From assembly GCA_022497155.1 (NCBI GenBank), contig MU385726.1, positions 434,001 to 498,000 of the forward strand: a DNA stretch of 64,000 bases. Direction: 5' to 3'. Below, piece after piece: positions 1-13,302 of the stretch (positions are counted from its first letter, which is position 1; the number at the start of each line of letters is the position of its first letter). The notes below the pieces were generated by a model. It was not told the origin of the DNA, made no database searches, and saw nothing but the letters and a program-made list of their open reading frames with translations. Origin of the DNA: Whalleya microplaca (taxonomy: Eukaryota > Ascomycota > Sordariomycetes > Xylariales > Xylariaceae). A program made the translations under genes and the position numbers.

Positions 1-458
1 AACGAGCTGTTGTTGAAGTCTATTGTTTTTATCGAGATTTTATATTATAAGAAAGACTATGTTGTACAAATTCCCAACTCAGGTAGACCGAGGGTACATC
101 ACGAGTTGCTAACAACCATACAAGCCCAAGTTTTTATAGTTTCTTTCATAGGGTTACATAATTAGGGATGGTTCGGATTTACGTAAATATCAATTTGAAT
201 TTGCACGCGTAGGCTGTCTCAATGGACGGGATATCACATCAGCCCTTCGAAATGAAATCATTGCCGCGGATTGGAGTGCACATATTCGCCTGTCAGAATG
301 GGGTTCGGCACCGCTCAACTCGCAGCACAGCCTCACCGGCAATAAGAGCCCCCCCATCAGCGTAGAATATCTTGATACCCCTGACACCTCACGACGTCAG
401 TTCCCCAAACGAGAATAAGTTACGGGACAACTATTCCAACAGCCTCGTTATTTATACA
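1..458. other. Upstream region of the HET gene; no gene seen
   Basis: I see no credible coding region or RNA here. The open frame of the HET gene extends upstream to 372 without a stop but has no ATG before 459, so this stretch is taken as leader and promoter. Base composition is ordinary, unlike the AT-rich block further right. Confidence 0.5.
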
Positions 459-1962
459 ATGCCAGAAGATCTCGATAAGACTATAAATCGCAAGAGCGGC
501 TTCAAGTATAGACCCATTGATTCAAAAGCCCAAGTCCGGCTGCTGCGGATCTCATACGGCTCGACATATCAGGACGTCAACTATAAGCTCGAGACATTTC
601 GGCTCGCGGACCTGTCTTCCACGTTCTACAGAGCGCTGTCATATACCTGGGGCCATGCACCCACCATCGACGATGTCCGGGAGATCCAGGTAGACGGCCA
701 GCCGTTCCATGTGCGGCGGAACCTCTTCGACTTCCTCGCCACCGCCGCGGGCAAAGGCGAGGGCGGGCTGTTCTTCATAGACGCCATCTGCATCAACCAG
801 CTCGACGATGACGAGCGACAGTTCCAGGTCCGCGAGATGACCCGCATATATCGGCACTCGAGCAGAGTCGTAGCCTGGCTCGGAAGCCCGGGCGAGAGGG
901 ATCTGGATAAGGTGCAAGCCCTGAGCCAAATAGAGGGCACGGAATGCACAAACTGGACTGCGAAACAGTGGGAGGGTATGAAGTATTTGAGCTACCACGA
1001 GTACTGGAACCGCGTGTGGGTTGTCCAGGAGGTGCTGCTCGCGCCGGCCATGTCGGTGTGGTGCGGGTTCTTCTCATTTCCACTCTTGCTATTCGCGAGA
1101 GCATCGCCGGCGCCCATATCAACATCTATGAGATCCCGTGGGTCTCTCAACACCCTCTCACGCCGGTATAGTCCGGCACAGCGCATAATATCACACCGGA
1201 CGAGGGTAGTACCCCGGCCGGTCCGAGACGTCCTAGCCCAGGGAACCGAAGTCGGGACCCTGGCAGAAATGACAGCGGCGCTATCGCGCCCGCACACGAT
1301 AGCGGAGACGTACCAATCGAGCGTGCCGGACCTCGTGCACGAGGTGGTGCGGAAGTTTGGGATGCTGGCGTGCTCGGATCCCCGCGACAAGCTGTACGGG
1401 TTCCTCGGGCTCCTCAAGGACGCGAGCAAGGCCCAGGTGAGAGCAGATTACACCCGGGACGTGAGGTACGCGTACCGCCAGGCTCTCAAGCTCGGCCTGG
1501 AGGAGATCTACCGCGAGCAGGAGCCCGTCGTCCCTGGAGACTGGTCCCGGCAGTCGGGATACGGGGAATACCTTACGTACTTCCGCGAGGCGTGCGATGC
1601 CTTCGGTATGGAAGAGGCCGAGAGCGTGGATATCCTGTCCCAGGTCGTCGTCGAGCTCGGTCTGGATACTCGGCTGATGGACGCGATGGCTGATGCGCAG
1701 CACGAGAACCAGTTCCAGTGGAACAGCGTGCACGTCAGGGTAGCTCCCGATCTGAAAGAGATAGTTGAGCTTGCTAAGCCAGCCCCTCGTGTGAGAGACA
1801 CATGTTCTATGCACCGATGTCAGCTTATTAATAGACTGTATGTCTGATTCATCAAAGCAGACCTGCTATCAATAGTTGAGATGCAATGCTGACCCTTACA
1901 GACGGAACAAAACGAGAATTGGCGAGTCGCGTGCATATACGATGCTGGAAGAGAGCATTTAG
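459..1962 (+). CDS. HET-domain (heterokaryon incompatibility) protein
   Basis: The first ATG of the frame is at 459. Seen: residues 59-65 read ALSYTWG and 106-114 read FIDAICINQ, followed by an IYRHSSRVVAWLG block. These are the conserved blocks of the fungal HET domain (PF06985). A later CSDPRDKLYGFLGL block near residue 310 is also usual in HET proteins. Family role: HET proteins mediate allorecognition and cell death after fusion of unlike hyphae, and many paralogues have no known partner. Unspliced, the frame ends at 1847 (462 residues). A good intron, 1838-1901 (GTATGT donor, TGCTGAC branch, TTACAG acceptor), would move the stop to 1960-1962 (479 residues). The choice is open. The segment about 1093-1165 reads more like a HET protein in the +1 frame. 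It is the last gene before the transposon nest. Confidence 0.85.
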
Positions 1963-2415
1963 CTTTACGCTCAGCACCACCTCATGAGAACCAACAATTC
2001 AAAGAGGGGCCAATCCCATATCTTTTCCCATGCAATACACGGTGAGTTACAACCTGGAATAAACATTCGTGGTGCTAGTATCATGTAAAGTTGTACTCCA
2101 ACATTTCAAGCATATGAAAGCTAATGTATGGAATGAAACAGAGGGCTAGTAAGGCACTGTTGGAAAACAAAGCCTCCACAGCCTCTGCATTGGAACACAA
2201 CACGGTGATCATCACAATCATTAACCTGAAGCACTTGGTTTAGGTGGTATCAGACATAAGCTGCTTTTCATGCTTCTAGAGAACCTAAGGGACTATGTGT
2301 AAAAAAAACGATGTCTTAGGGCTCCTCAGACTTGTTAGCCCACTTATCTCAAAGACGGAATAATAAAGTTCAGCTTAAAAAATTTGTTAGAACTTGATCG
2401 ACTTGATGACTACTA
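1963..2415. other. Intergenic strip between HET gene and transposon nest
   Basis: No coding signal. Composition is moderately AT-rich but CA and TG dinucleotides are still common, so it lacks the strong mutation signature that starts at 2418. Confidence 0.5.
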
Positions 2416-2417
2416 TA

Positions 2418-2457
2418 GATCCCGAGGTCACGTGCTATCCCTAGTGCCGGGACCGCA
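2418..2457 (+). repeat. Left terminal inverted repeat of the outer transposon
   Basis: Pairs with 33322-33361. It contains a CACGTG palindrome and a CCCTAGTGCCGG core shared by both ends. It differs from the right end only by C/T and G/A changes, as expected from RIP on either strand. Confidence 0.85.
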
Positions 2458-2486
2458 AAATAAGCTGCGTTACTAATAAAACTTAC

Positions 2487-2698
2487 TGTCAGATGTAGGG
2501 CTTATGCTATAAGCCCTATTAACCTATAAGCCTTATCGGGGACGTATTAGGGAAGGACCGGAGGTCCTTCCCTACCTTTTATTTATATAAAAAAAGTTTC
2601 GCCCCTTTTATATATAAAGGGGTTAAGAATTAATATACTTATATTTATACTTTATAAGTTAATATATTACCCGTATTTAATTATTATTATTTTTTATA
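2487..2698 (+). repeat. LTR-A 5' long terminal repeat
   Basis: Begins TGTCAGATG and ends near a T-rich run at 2698. It is less mutated than its 3' partner: the GACCGGAGGTCC stretch here reads GACCAGAAGTTT there. The internal region follows directly; no primer binding site can be named with confidence. Confidence 0.85.
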
Positions 2699-5569
2699 AT
2701 TTTGATTTTTTTTTCCCCGAATTATTTACGGTATATTAACTTTAGGTATATTTATTAAAAATAATACCCGAAAAAGTAAACAAGTTATTACGGAACTTTT
2801 ATAAAAGCCGGATTTTATAATTATTAAAAAAAACCTATCGCTTATATATATAAAAAATTCCGATCTTTTAAAGAATTATTATAACATAAAACAAGGGATT
2901 AAGTACGGGATTTAAAGTGTAGTTTATACGCATTACGTAATTATAGCTTAAGCCTTACACCTAATATATATAGTAAATTTCTCGGCCGACCTTTTAGTTT
3001 AAATTTTTTTTTTCCTTTATCTTAGTATTTTATAAAAATACACAGGAATTAGGTCGTTAAGCCACCTTAACCCTTATAACACGTGATAAAAATTAAGATT
3101 AAAAAAAAAACAAATTTATTATTTAACCCTAAAAAACGTAAGATTTAGCTAAACTTAAAATACCGTAAAAGCTAATAAATAATAAGCCTATTATTATAAA
3201 AAGTTTCGCATTTTAAAGCTTAAATAAACTGTTTTATATATTTTTTTTATATAATTTATTAAAGTTTTATATAAAAAACATAACGTAACTAATACCCGGG
3301 ATACGTTATTAAAACTTTCGGATTTATTATTATTTAATAATAAGCTTAATATATTTAAAGGCTTAAGGCTTAACCCCTTTTTAAAAAAGTTTATTCCGCT
3401 AAATCCCGATTTATTTAATTCCGATAGCGATTTAAATATTAATTTTAGTTATATTATTACGTTTAATTATAACAAATTTAGCCTTTCGTTTAATTATATT
3501 AAATAAAAGTTTTAATTTAATAAATGCCGGGCTATTTTTTTTAACGTACTTAAAAAATTTCGGAAAAATACCGCTAAAATTATTTATATTCGGAATAAAA
3601 TAAACTAATAGTATAAAGGAATATATTAAACCCGAATTTAATTTATAAATAAGCCGGAACGATAGTATTTCCGATCGGATTAAGGTATTTTTAAATAATA
3701 AATTAAAACATTTATTTATAGTTTTAAATATTTAAAAGTTTATTTTATTATAGCGTTAAAAAATACCGGCTAGTAATTAAAATAAAACTTTCGGAAATTC
3801 GATATATATTTTTCCGGCTTAAAGGCTTAATAATTTAAGTTAGTTTTAGAGAAAAACTGGGCTTTATTTTTTTACGGAAAATTACGGCCGAACTTTAGGA
3901 ATAAAATTATTAGTTATAATAAAAAGCTTCTAAAAAAACGGAATAATATAGTAAATATTATTATCCGACGTTAGAAATTAATATTTATATCTTAAAAAAA
4001 AGCTACCGATTTTAAAGGTAGTTATAAGCGGGGCTATAATAATAATAAAAAAAACCCGAACCCGGGCTAAAAGCTTTTTTATTAAATAAACGGATTTTAA
4101 AGCTTTAAAAAGCTTAAAAAAAGAACTAATCCCCCTTAAAAAAATACTAATATTAAGGTTATTATATTATTAATTTTACTATTAAAAATAATACTTAAAT
4201 CTCGCTAAAACTTATTAATAATAAGTCCGGCATTAGGCCGAAAAATAAGTCGTAAAAAAGATATTATAATTATAATAAATTAAAATATTATATCCGTAAT
4301 TATATTACCGGTTAAAAAAATAAGCCTAAAGTTTAAAAACTATTAAAGCTTTTAAACCCGATAAAAAATTATTTATCTAGGTTTTATATATTTTTAAACC
4401 TTTTATATAGTTTACCCGGGTGCGAAAAAAAAGCCTTTTTTATTATTTATGCTAACTTAAATACCTACTTTTTAGTAAATTTAATTAGTTATATATTTAT
4501 ATTAAAATATAGATTAAAAAAAGCCTTTTTTAAAATTATTAATTTTAAAGTTTTAAAGCGATAAATTATATTAATTTATAATATTTTTTTGGGTCGATTT
4601 TATAATAAAAAATAAACGAGATATGAACTGCCGGTTTCGATACCCCTATATTACTATTAATCGGGATTTCCGAAAAAAAAAGCCTACTTTTTTTAAGTTA
4701 ACTAATTTTAAAAAGCTAACGGATTATTTTCGATCCCGTTATAAATCGCTAGTATTTCGGTATTATAAGCCTTTTAATAAAACTATTAAATTTTAAATAA
4801 TTTACCCGAAAGTGCCGAAATTATACCGTTTATTATATAATTATTTAACTCCCGGAAGAAATCCCGAAATTATAAGATAAAAATAACCCCGATATTTTAA
4901 TTATAACGCTTATAATTATTATAAATCTCTTATTTACTTTTTAAAACTATTCCGACTTTTTTAATATTAATAAAGCTAATACTTTATTCCGCCGAAATTA
5001 AACTAATTACGTTATTAACTTACTCCCGGGAGTAAATATATTTTATTACCTTATTTATTTTTTTACTTATAATAAATTAAAAGAGCTTTAAAAATTTATC
5101 ATTAAAATAAAGGCTAATAATAAAATTCGAGACTTAAAAAGCCTTATTAATATTTTTATATTATTTATGTTTAAAAAAAACGATAGCTTTCGGCTTTATA
5201 TAAATTATAAAAACTTAAATAAAGTAACGGTTAAAAATCGCTATATTTTACTTTTAGTTTCGGAATTATTAAATAAAATATTAGGGGCTTAAGTATTTTT
5301 AAAAATCGACTTTAAAAATGTTTATTATCGTATTTATATTAAGGAAAAAAATAAATAAAAAACCGCCTTTCGGATTAAATACGGCTATTATAAATTTATA
5401 GTAATATTTATAAGCTTTATTAATATCCCGGCCATTTTTTAAAGTTATATTTATTAAACTTTTTATAAAATTTTAAATATATTTTATATAATTTATTTTA
5501 ATAATATCTTTATTTTCTCCTTTATTAAAAAAGTTTATATAAATTATCTCCGGATAGTTATTAAACGAC

Positions 5570-5808
5570 TGTTATAAATCCACCTAACTTAATCTTATAA
5601 CCTGGTTAGCCTAATTTTAGCCTAGGGTAATAAAGCTTAAAATCGCCTGGAATTAATGTATAGATTTCGCAGCTGCTTAAATAAAGTGGGGTAGCTATTA
5701 TATAAAATACTTACGCACTTTTTATAGTTTTAAATCTCTAGCTTTATTATATTATATTAATTAAATAAAAGATATAATTTATTATTATTATAGCCAGTTT
5801 TTATAATA
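5570..5808 (+). repeat. LTR-B1 5' long terminal repeat
   Basis: 239 bp, the same length as 19772-20010. It ends in a mutated form of the TTCCCGTAACA seen in other family-B LTR ends. Confidence 0.85.
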
Positions 5809-5951
5809 TAGTAATAAAGCTTATTTTATTAACTAATTATCGATTACTGTCGAAAATAATTATAAACTTTTAATTAATATTACATTTATTAATATTAGGG
5901 TTATCGCATTTATAAACCTATAAAAATATATTAAAACCGGAAGGTACCGGA

Positions 5952-6183
5952 TAGTTACGGGAGGTACGTACCTGTGTGGCGCACAGACCACCTGCTGTTA
6001 CGTACTCCCGTATGTCAATCGGCAACGGCACGGCAGAATGGTCACCGCCCGGCGGGGCACCCGGCTTAAGTTTTCTGAGCAATTCCCATAGTCCGAAATA
6101 GCTTTCCTCCCCATCTATCTGTAAATATACAATTGGTACCCATACTAGAGCCCTGCCTCTAGCTATAGTAGTCCAGGCGTGAG
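5952..6183 (+). repeat. Solo LTR of family D inside the LTR-B1 leader
   Basis: About 232 bp, closely similar to the LTRs at 29975-30207 and 32666-32896, with no internal region attached. The flanks are CCGGA (5947-5951) and TCGGA (6184-6188), a 5-bp target duplication with one C-to-T change. The host sequence continues after it as expected from the leader of LTR-B2. This points to recombination between the two LTRs of a former full element. Confidence 0.8.
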
Positions 6184-6208
6184 TCGGATTAATATATTTT
6201 ATACCGAA

Positions 6209-6432
6209 TGTTACGGGAACTAGCTATAATGGTAATAAGTTACGCCTTTTACTTAATTAATATAATATAATAAAGCTGGAGATCTAAAACTACGGGAGGT
6301 ACGTAAGTATTTTATATAGTAGCTACCCTACCTTACTTAAGCAATTACGACGTCCGTACATTAATTTTAGGCTTTATTACTTTAGGTTAAGATCCGGCTA
6401 ATCAGGTCTTAAGATTAGGTAGATTTATAATA
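6209..6432 (-). repeat. LTR-B2 3' long terminal repeat
   Basis: 224 bp, the same length as 13079-13302 and 15 bp shorter than the LTR-B1 LTRs. This supports the pairing of each LTR with its own partner. Confidence 0.85.
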
Positions 6433-9400
6433 TTATTTCCTCCCACAAACAGAGGCTCGTTTCGAGACTCGAATAAAATTAAAAAAAAAAAAAATTAAAA
6501 AACGGGCGCCTACCTAAGACTTTAAACCCAAATATGCTTACTGTTTTAAATAAGGCCGTAAACCTAAATGATTTAAAACAAATGTTTTTTAAATAATAAA
6601 GAGATACTCTCGGCTTAACTAATTACGTTAATAGGCCCTTAAACTAAAAGCGCAGCTAAATTATATAATTCGTTACTGTTAATCTGTTTATATAACTTAT
6701 ATAAGCGCTCGTTATTATTAACCCTTCTTTCGTTTTATTTATTACCGATTAGTTACATTTACTATAATAAAAGTATCGTTATCCCGATAATCCTTTTTAA
6801 ACCTGTCTTTTTTTGCTGCCTTAAGTTATTACTATAAGCGTTTTGGGGGCCCTACGTAATCTAGGTAAATTTTATAATAGTTTTTTAATTTAACGGCGGC
6901 GTTTTTAAAATTCGACATATTATATTATTTGGAATCTGGATCTTATTTTTTCTATTATACTTAATACTGCAGCTTTTTATAATATAAGCGGGAAATTAAA
7001 ATTCGGTTTACCTTAAATTTTTTTATTTTTGGTTTATTAGGGTTTATTACATTTCCTATAAGTCGGGGTAAGTTTTAACCGGGCAATAAATTATTTATAT
7101 ATTTCCGTAAACGATCGACATAAAATACTTTAATACTTTTTTACAAAAAAAAAGTAATCTTTAATTAATACAAATAACTTTTTATTCCTTTTATTTTATA
7201 GTACTACCGAATTATCGGGTAATTTAGCTTATCGGTCGGTCGGTTTATAGATTATACTTTTTTAACGATATATACTTTATTTTTTATACCGAAATCGGGT
7301 TTTCGACATTTGCGGTTAACTTAATCCGCTATTTATATCTAGGCTTTTTTTACCTAGCACCGCGTCTATTAAATATACGCTTAAATATGTTTAACAAATT
7401 ATTACGCTTTTTCGCGATTTAATTACTTCTTTACTAATTTCGAGAAAAAGTTTTTTATACGTTTCTTTTAGTCAAACGGCATATTTATAATATAACTATA
7501 GGTTATTTTTAATAATATTAGTCCTTCCAGTAACTCGTAAGGTAAAATAGCTTATATAATATTTATAGCGGGAATAGCTTCCGACTAATTATCTTAGAAA
7601 TAATTTATAAAAAGGCGGAAACGCTAATTAAAATATTCGTTTATAATTTCGGCTTAACTAGCGGTTTGCGAGTAGCTTAAAGATAATAACTTCCATTTAA
7701 TCCCGAAAATTTTAAAAAGCTTATCCGTAAAATCAAAAACGAACTAAGGGCTTTTATCCGAAACAATAAATAAAGGGATTTTATAAACGCAAAAAAGGCT
7801 TTCGTAATATATACGTATAGCGTTTTTAGCAGTAGCAGTTCTTTTATATAAAATAATTTATAGCTTTTTTTTTAAACAATTTATAATAACTAATATATTA
7901 TTATATTCCTACTTATTTTCGGATATAAATTTAAAATTTATAATAATATAGTCTTATATTTAGTTAAGTACCGGTAAGGGATATAATAATTCCGGCGTTT
8001 TATCCCTAAATAGCTTAAACGGAAAATAAAGATAATTAATTACGTACGTATCTATATCTTTATTTAAATCTAGCTATTAATATTATATCTTAACTATTAG
8101 ATTTATTTTATAGCATCCGGAATATACTATTAAAATCCGGGTATATATTTCGGTTAGGAGTTTAGTTCGGAAATTATCTCTAGCGCTAACAATTAATCGA
8201 CCCTAATAAAATATTAGCTTTTAAATTATTTACTAATCGGAGTTATATTTAGCTTCCCGAGCTTTTTTATAGTATACTTCCAAATCTGGGTTTTTTTTAT
8301 TAGCTTTTAGGATTTTATTAGTAAGTACTATACCTAATAGCTTAAACGTATTTACTTTAGCGAGATTTATAATATAAATATATAATACTTTATTTAATTT
8401 ATTTAACTCGTTTATAGCTAATATATACTCGGTCGTAATTTCCGAATCGGGTATTTTCTTAAAGATAATTATTATGTAATATTCTTTTCTCCTTTATTTT
8501 TAAATACGCTTTATATTTTTAAAACGGGAGAGGATATCCGCTAGCCCGTTTTCCGACTTTAATCGATACGTAATAATAAAATAATATTATACAAACAGCT
8601 TAACCCAGTTAGCTTATCGGACATTAAACATACACTTAATACCAAAATATTCTAACGCCTTATAATCCGTAATAACATAAAATAGTTTCTCGCGTTATAA
8701 GCTTATTAATTCCGCTCGCTAGTATTATAAACCCTTAACTACTATTATTAGTTTTTTATTTTATATAAAGTAGTAGTTTTATATTTGGTTTAAAATTTTA
8801 AACTAAAAAAATATAAGGTATTAAGCCTGGTCTTTTTCTTAAAACTATAATAATACCCCTAAAAGAACGCCTTATAAAGCGTTTATCTCTACTTTCGTTT
8901 TTTTGTCGTATAAAAAATAAACTAGTACTAAGGTTTTTAAAAAGCGTCCCTTTAGTTCCTGAAATACTATTTTACATTTCAAGTTTTAGCTAAATAATTT
9001 ACCCTTATAAATAAGATTATATAATAATTTAACTATAGCGTTATACCGCTTAATAAATTTGCGATAGAAATTATAAAATCCTAAAAAAAACTATACCTTT
9101 CGCACTATAGTAGGTTATTTTTAATTACATACTACCTTTATTTTATCTAAATTAACAGCGATACTTTCGGTAGATATTACGAAACTTAGGAATTTAGTCT
9201 TTTATATATAAAATTCGCATTTTTTAATATTTACTTAAAGCCCCGCAGCTTATAATTTAGCTAGCACCTTATTTACGTACTACCGATACTCCTTTTCGGA
9301 TTAAAAAAAAATTAGGATATTATCGATATACACGCTATAGAAATTATTTAGGTAGTTTATTAAAGTATCGTTAATATAACATTAAAAAATAAACGGCCCG

Positions 9401-12400
9401 TTAATAAGTCTAAACGGCAAGACCTTATATTTATATATTCCATATCGGGTTCGGAAAGTGGTAAGTTTTTTATTATCGGGTTATATATAAATGCGATTAA
9501 AAGCTTATCGGATATTTATTTTAGTAAATATTTTAACTTTAGAAATTTACGCTATAGTTTTTTCGATTAGCGGCAGTAGATATTAATCTTTTTTTATAAT
9601 AACGTTTAGTTTTTTATAATTAATATAAAACCTTAGTTTCTTATTTTTCTTAAGTACAAATAGTATTAAAGCGGCTTATAATGCTATATTCGATTTTATA
9701 AATCCCTTATAAAAATTATTAACGATATATTAACGATATATTTTCAATTTTTCCAGTAATATTTTATATAAAAAGTTATAACTTAAGTTTTTAGGTCGCG
9801 ACTTTTCGTTAAACTCGATTTTATAGTTAACGTTAAGTCGATTTAACGGAAGTTTGTCGGAATTTACCTTATTAAAAACTAAAAATCGGTAGTAGTAATA
9901 TTTAGGCATTATTTATTGCATTATTTCTTATAAGTTCTCGTTATTTTAGTTTAAATTTTAGGCGTCTTTTTTTTTTATATAAAACGATTAATTTTATATA
10001 AGCTAGTAACTCCTAATTAGCTTTCGCAATTTATAGCTTTATCGAAAAGTGCTATATTAATAACGGTAATATTTATATAATATTTATACTATTTTATAAA
10101 GCCTTTTTATTATATATAAATACTTTTATCGTCCTTGTTTATTTCGATCTTAGGTTTTTCCGGATTAAGTAACTTATCGGGTTTTATAATTATTTAATTT
10201 AGCTGCTATTATATTTCCTATATTTGTTTAAGTTATATACGGAAATCTTAACGTTATATAAATATAGCGTTAAAGATTTATCGTAATTTAACGATTTAAA
10301 TAAGTATAACTATAGCTTATTTTATAGCTAGGGTTTTTCCTACTACTTCCAGCTTTTTAATACGCTACTTAATTAAAAAGGGATCGATATTTTTTATTAG
10401 TATTTTTTTTTTTAAATAGCTTTTCGATTATAACTATAACAATTACTTTTATACCTAAACGCTTATAACTCTTACGGCTATCGCGCTTACGTTTATTCTT
10501 AAGATTTATACGTTTTTCTTTTATAAAGGCGTTTTACTATTAGCTACTATCCCGATTAAACAGTAGTTTCCCTATATCGTTTATAACTAAATTACGCGTC
10601 TTGTAATCAGGTTTTTATTTAAGCGGAAATAAAAAACGACAACGTCGTATATTTATTATAATATTATGCCGGTCGAACTATTTCTGTTTTAAAATAATGT
10701 CGTATTTTATATCGATAACAAAAAATATAATATTCCAAATAGTACGGTTTTATATTTATAAATACATAAATATAGCTATATTAATCAATTATATCGCATT
10801 TTTATCGAATCTATTAATTTATTATAATTTAAACTTTTATGTCGTAAATAATTTTAGTAATTTTAAAAGCCGCTTTACGAAATGTACGTTTATAAATATA
10901 TACCTATTTACTTCCGTATTTATTAATATATTATATATAATTAATAAAAATTTATTATAAGCTATCGTATATAAGGCTAATAATAGGTTTCCTCCTAAAT
11001 ACCGATTTAAAAAATCAAATAAAACTTTACTAATATCGATATTTATTACTAATAGTACATTTTTTGGGATAAAGTTTAATTACCTTAAGGTAGTCTTTTT
11101 AGCTAATCGTTTTTAGGCGTAAATAATTTTTAAGCGTTAGATTCCGGGATATTTATACAGGCTATAATTACGTTAAATCAACCTGCTTTTAATTTAATAT
11201 ATTTAGCCTTATAGGGGCAATTAAATATAATATACCTTTTTTAATAATAAATAAAATATTATTCCGCTTAAATAAATATAAATCGATCGGCGTTATTAGC
11301 TAATCGTTTCTAGATTTTAGTTCCCGATTTATTAGTTCCTAAAAGTACTATATTTTAATTATTCTATACGTTCGCTATATTTTTATTACTTATAGAGTCG
11401 TTTTTAATAAAGGTTCTATTTATTAATTTTTTACTTTTATTTTTTTCTAGTTAGGAATTTTTTTTTGCTGCTTTTTTTTCTGCCTAAGTAATATAGTTAT
11501 AATAATAATTATAATCGTACTACTAAATAATTTTATAAAACGCTATAAAGTCTAATATTAAATTATAGTATTTATTAACGACGAACGTATTAAAATAATC
11601 GGGTAGCTTTCCGAATAAGTCCCGCTTTTAGATATTACGAAAGTTACGAATTAATTCCGTAAAACGAACGAATTCTAAGCGGAAGGTATTAAAATAATTA
11701 GGCTTTTTTATTTCGTATTTGCTATATTTAATTAGTACTTTATTATATTCGTTAGGATTTTTATATCTTTTATTTATATATTTTAAAATTTTATTTATTA
11801 TTATTAATAAAAAAGGTTTATATTTATCCTTTACGAACGAGTAAAGTTATTTAGCTGTATTATTACTTATACGATTTAAGATATATAAGCGTTTTTTCGT
11901 TTTTAAGTAAAATATATTTACGCTAACAGCTAGCTTATTTTTTATTTGCATTTTTTAATACGCGTAATCAATTTTAGGTTTATTATTAGTTAGCATATTA
12001 TCTATAAATATAAGTAGGTCTAGCAACTTAACGCGACGCGATTTTTCTTTTATAAATATTATATTAGGTATATTTATACGCAAAATACGGGACACTTCCG
12101 TAAAAATGCGGGGTATATTTTCGGGAGTTTCGGCGCTAGAAAAAACCTGCTATGCCTATAATATAACGCGTTATTACTAAATAATAATTTTTCTTAGGTT
12201 TTTTAATTAGTCTTTTTTCTTTTCTAATTAAAAAGTCTAAAGCGCCGTCTATTATATTTGTTTATTTTTTAATTAAATACTTAAATTAAATCCTTAATCG
12301 CGTAATATTTTAATAACGCTATTTTATCCATATATTAAATGGTATATTTACGTTATCTAATATTAATACATTATTAATATAAAAGCTCGCTATTTAAATT

Positions 12401-13078
12401 CCTGAAATAAAGTTTCCGGGTAAGCGTATATATTTTTAAATTAGGTAGTATTTATAACGCTTTCCGTTTTAGACCATTTTTTATAACCCAGTTATATTAA
12501 TAATAAAAAAGATATAAAAAGGCTATCCTTTATATTAGCGTATAATTTAGCTATATTATTTAATATTTGTTAAAAAGATTTATTTAGTTTTATTAGGGTT
12601 TTTTTATAAACCAAGTTTTTTATAGCTTTTTCGTTAAAAGTCTTTCGGAATTTAGCGAGGGTTTCCCGAACTTTCTAAATTTCTTTATTTCTTTTTTTTT
12701 TCTCGTTATTTAGAATTGCCGATATAACAGGCGTTTTAAAACTATAGGTACCGCTTAAACGGGAGCGACTTTTTAAATCGAAATCGCATATGCGATCGGG
12801 CTGCGGCAGGTTCCGCTTTAAATTAGGCAAAAAAAAGCGTACCTTTTTCCGGGCGTATTTTTTATTAGCCGCACGTTTTTTAGGTATATACGTTATTATT
12901 AATGTAATATATTATTTCGGTATAAAATATACTGATCCGGTATTTTTTAGTTTTAGTATATTTTTGCGGGTTCGTAAATACGATAACCCTAATATTAATA
13001 AATATAATATTAATTAGAAATTTATAGTCGTTCTCGATAATAATTAATAATTAGTTAATAAAATAAGTTTTATTATTA

Positions 13079-13302
13079 TATTATAAGAATTAGCTATAGT
13101 AATAATAGGTTACGCCTTTTATTTAATTAATATAATGTAATAAAACTAGAGATTTAAAACTACGGGAGGTACGCAAGTATTTTATATAATAGCCACCCTA
13201 CCTTACTTAAGTAATTACGACATCCGTACATTAATTCCAAGCTTTATTACCTTAAGTCAGGATCCGGCTAATTAGGTCCTAAAATCAGGTGGATTTATAA
13301 TA
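13079..13302 (-). repeat. LTR-B2 5' long terminal repeat
   Basis: 224 bp. On the minus strand it begins TATTATAAATCC, a mutated TGTTATAAATCC, and is bordered by the CCGAA duplication. Confidence 0.85.

Larger units (their letters stand above)
6209..13302 (-). mobile_element. LTR-B2: second family-B Gypsy element, reverse orientation, inside LTR-B1
   Basis: LTRs of 224 bp at 6209-6432 and 13079-13302 are the reverse complement of family-B LTRs. Flanking target duplications are identical, CCGAA at 6204-6208 and 13303-13307. Read on the minus strand, a polypurine tract (GTGGGAGGAAATAA) sits before the 3' LTR at 6432. The interior is homologous to LTR-B1 internal sequence in the opposite direction, so the two copies form a very long imperfect inverted repeat. 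All open frames here are broken. Confidence 0.85.

Noticed and set aside
372..458. Upstream extension of the HET frame
   Set aside because: It begins with TTG, not used as a start in fungal nuclear genes; the first ATG is at 459.
10697..10960. Open frame of 87 codons, rich in I, N, Y and K
   Set aside because: Falls inside LTR-B2, has the amino-acid bias of AT-rich mutated DNA, and no family resemblance. The same holds for 12790-13017, 15138-15356 and 28293-28487.
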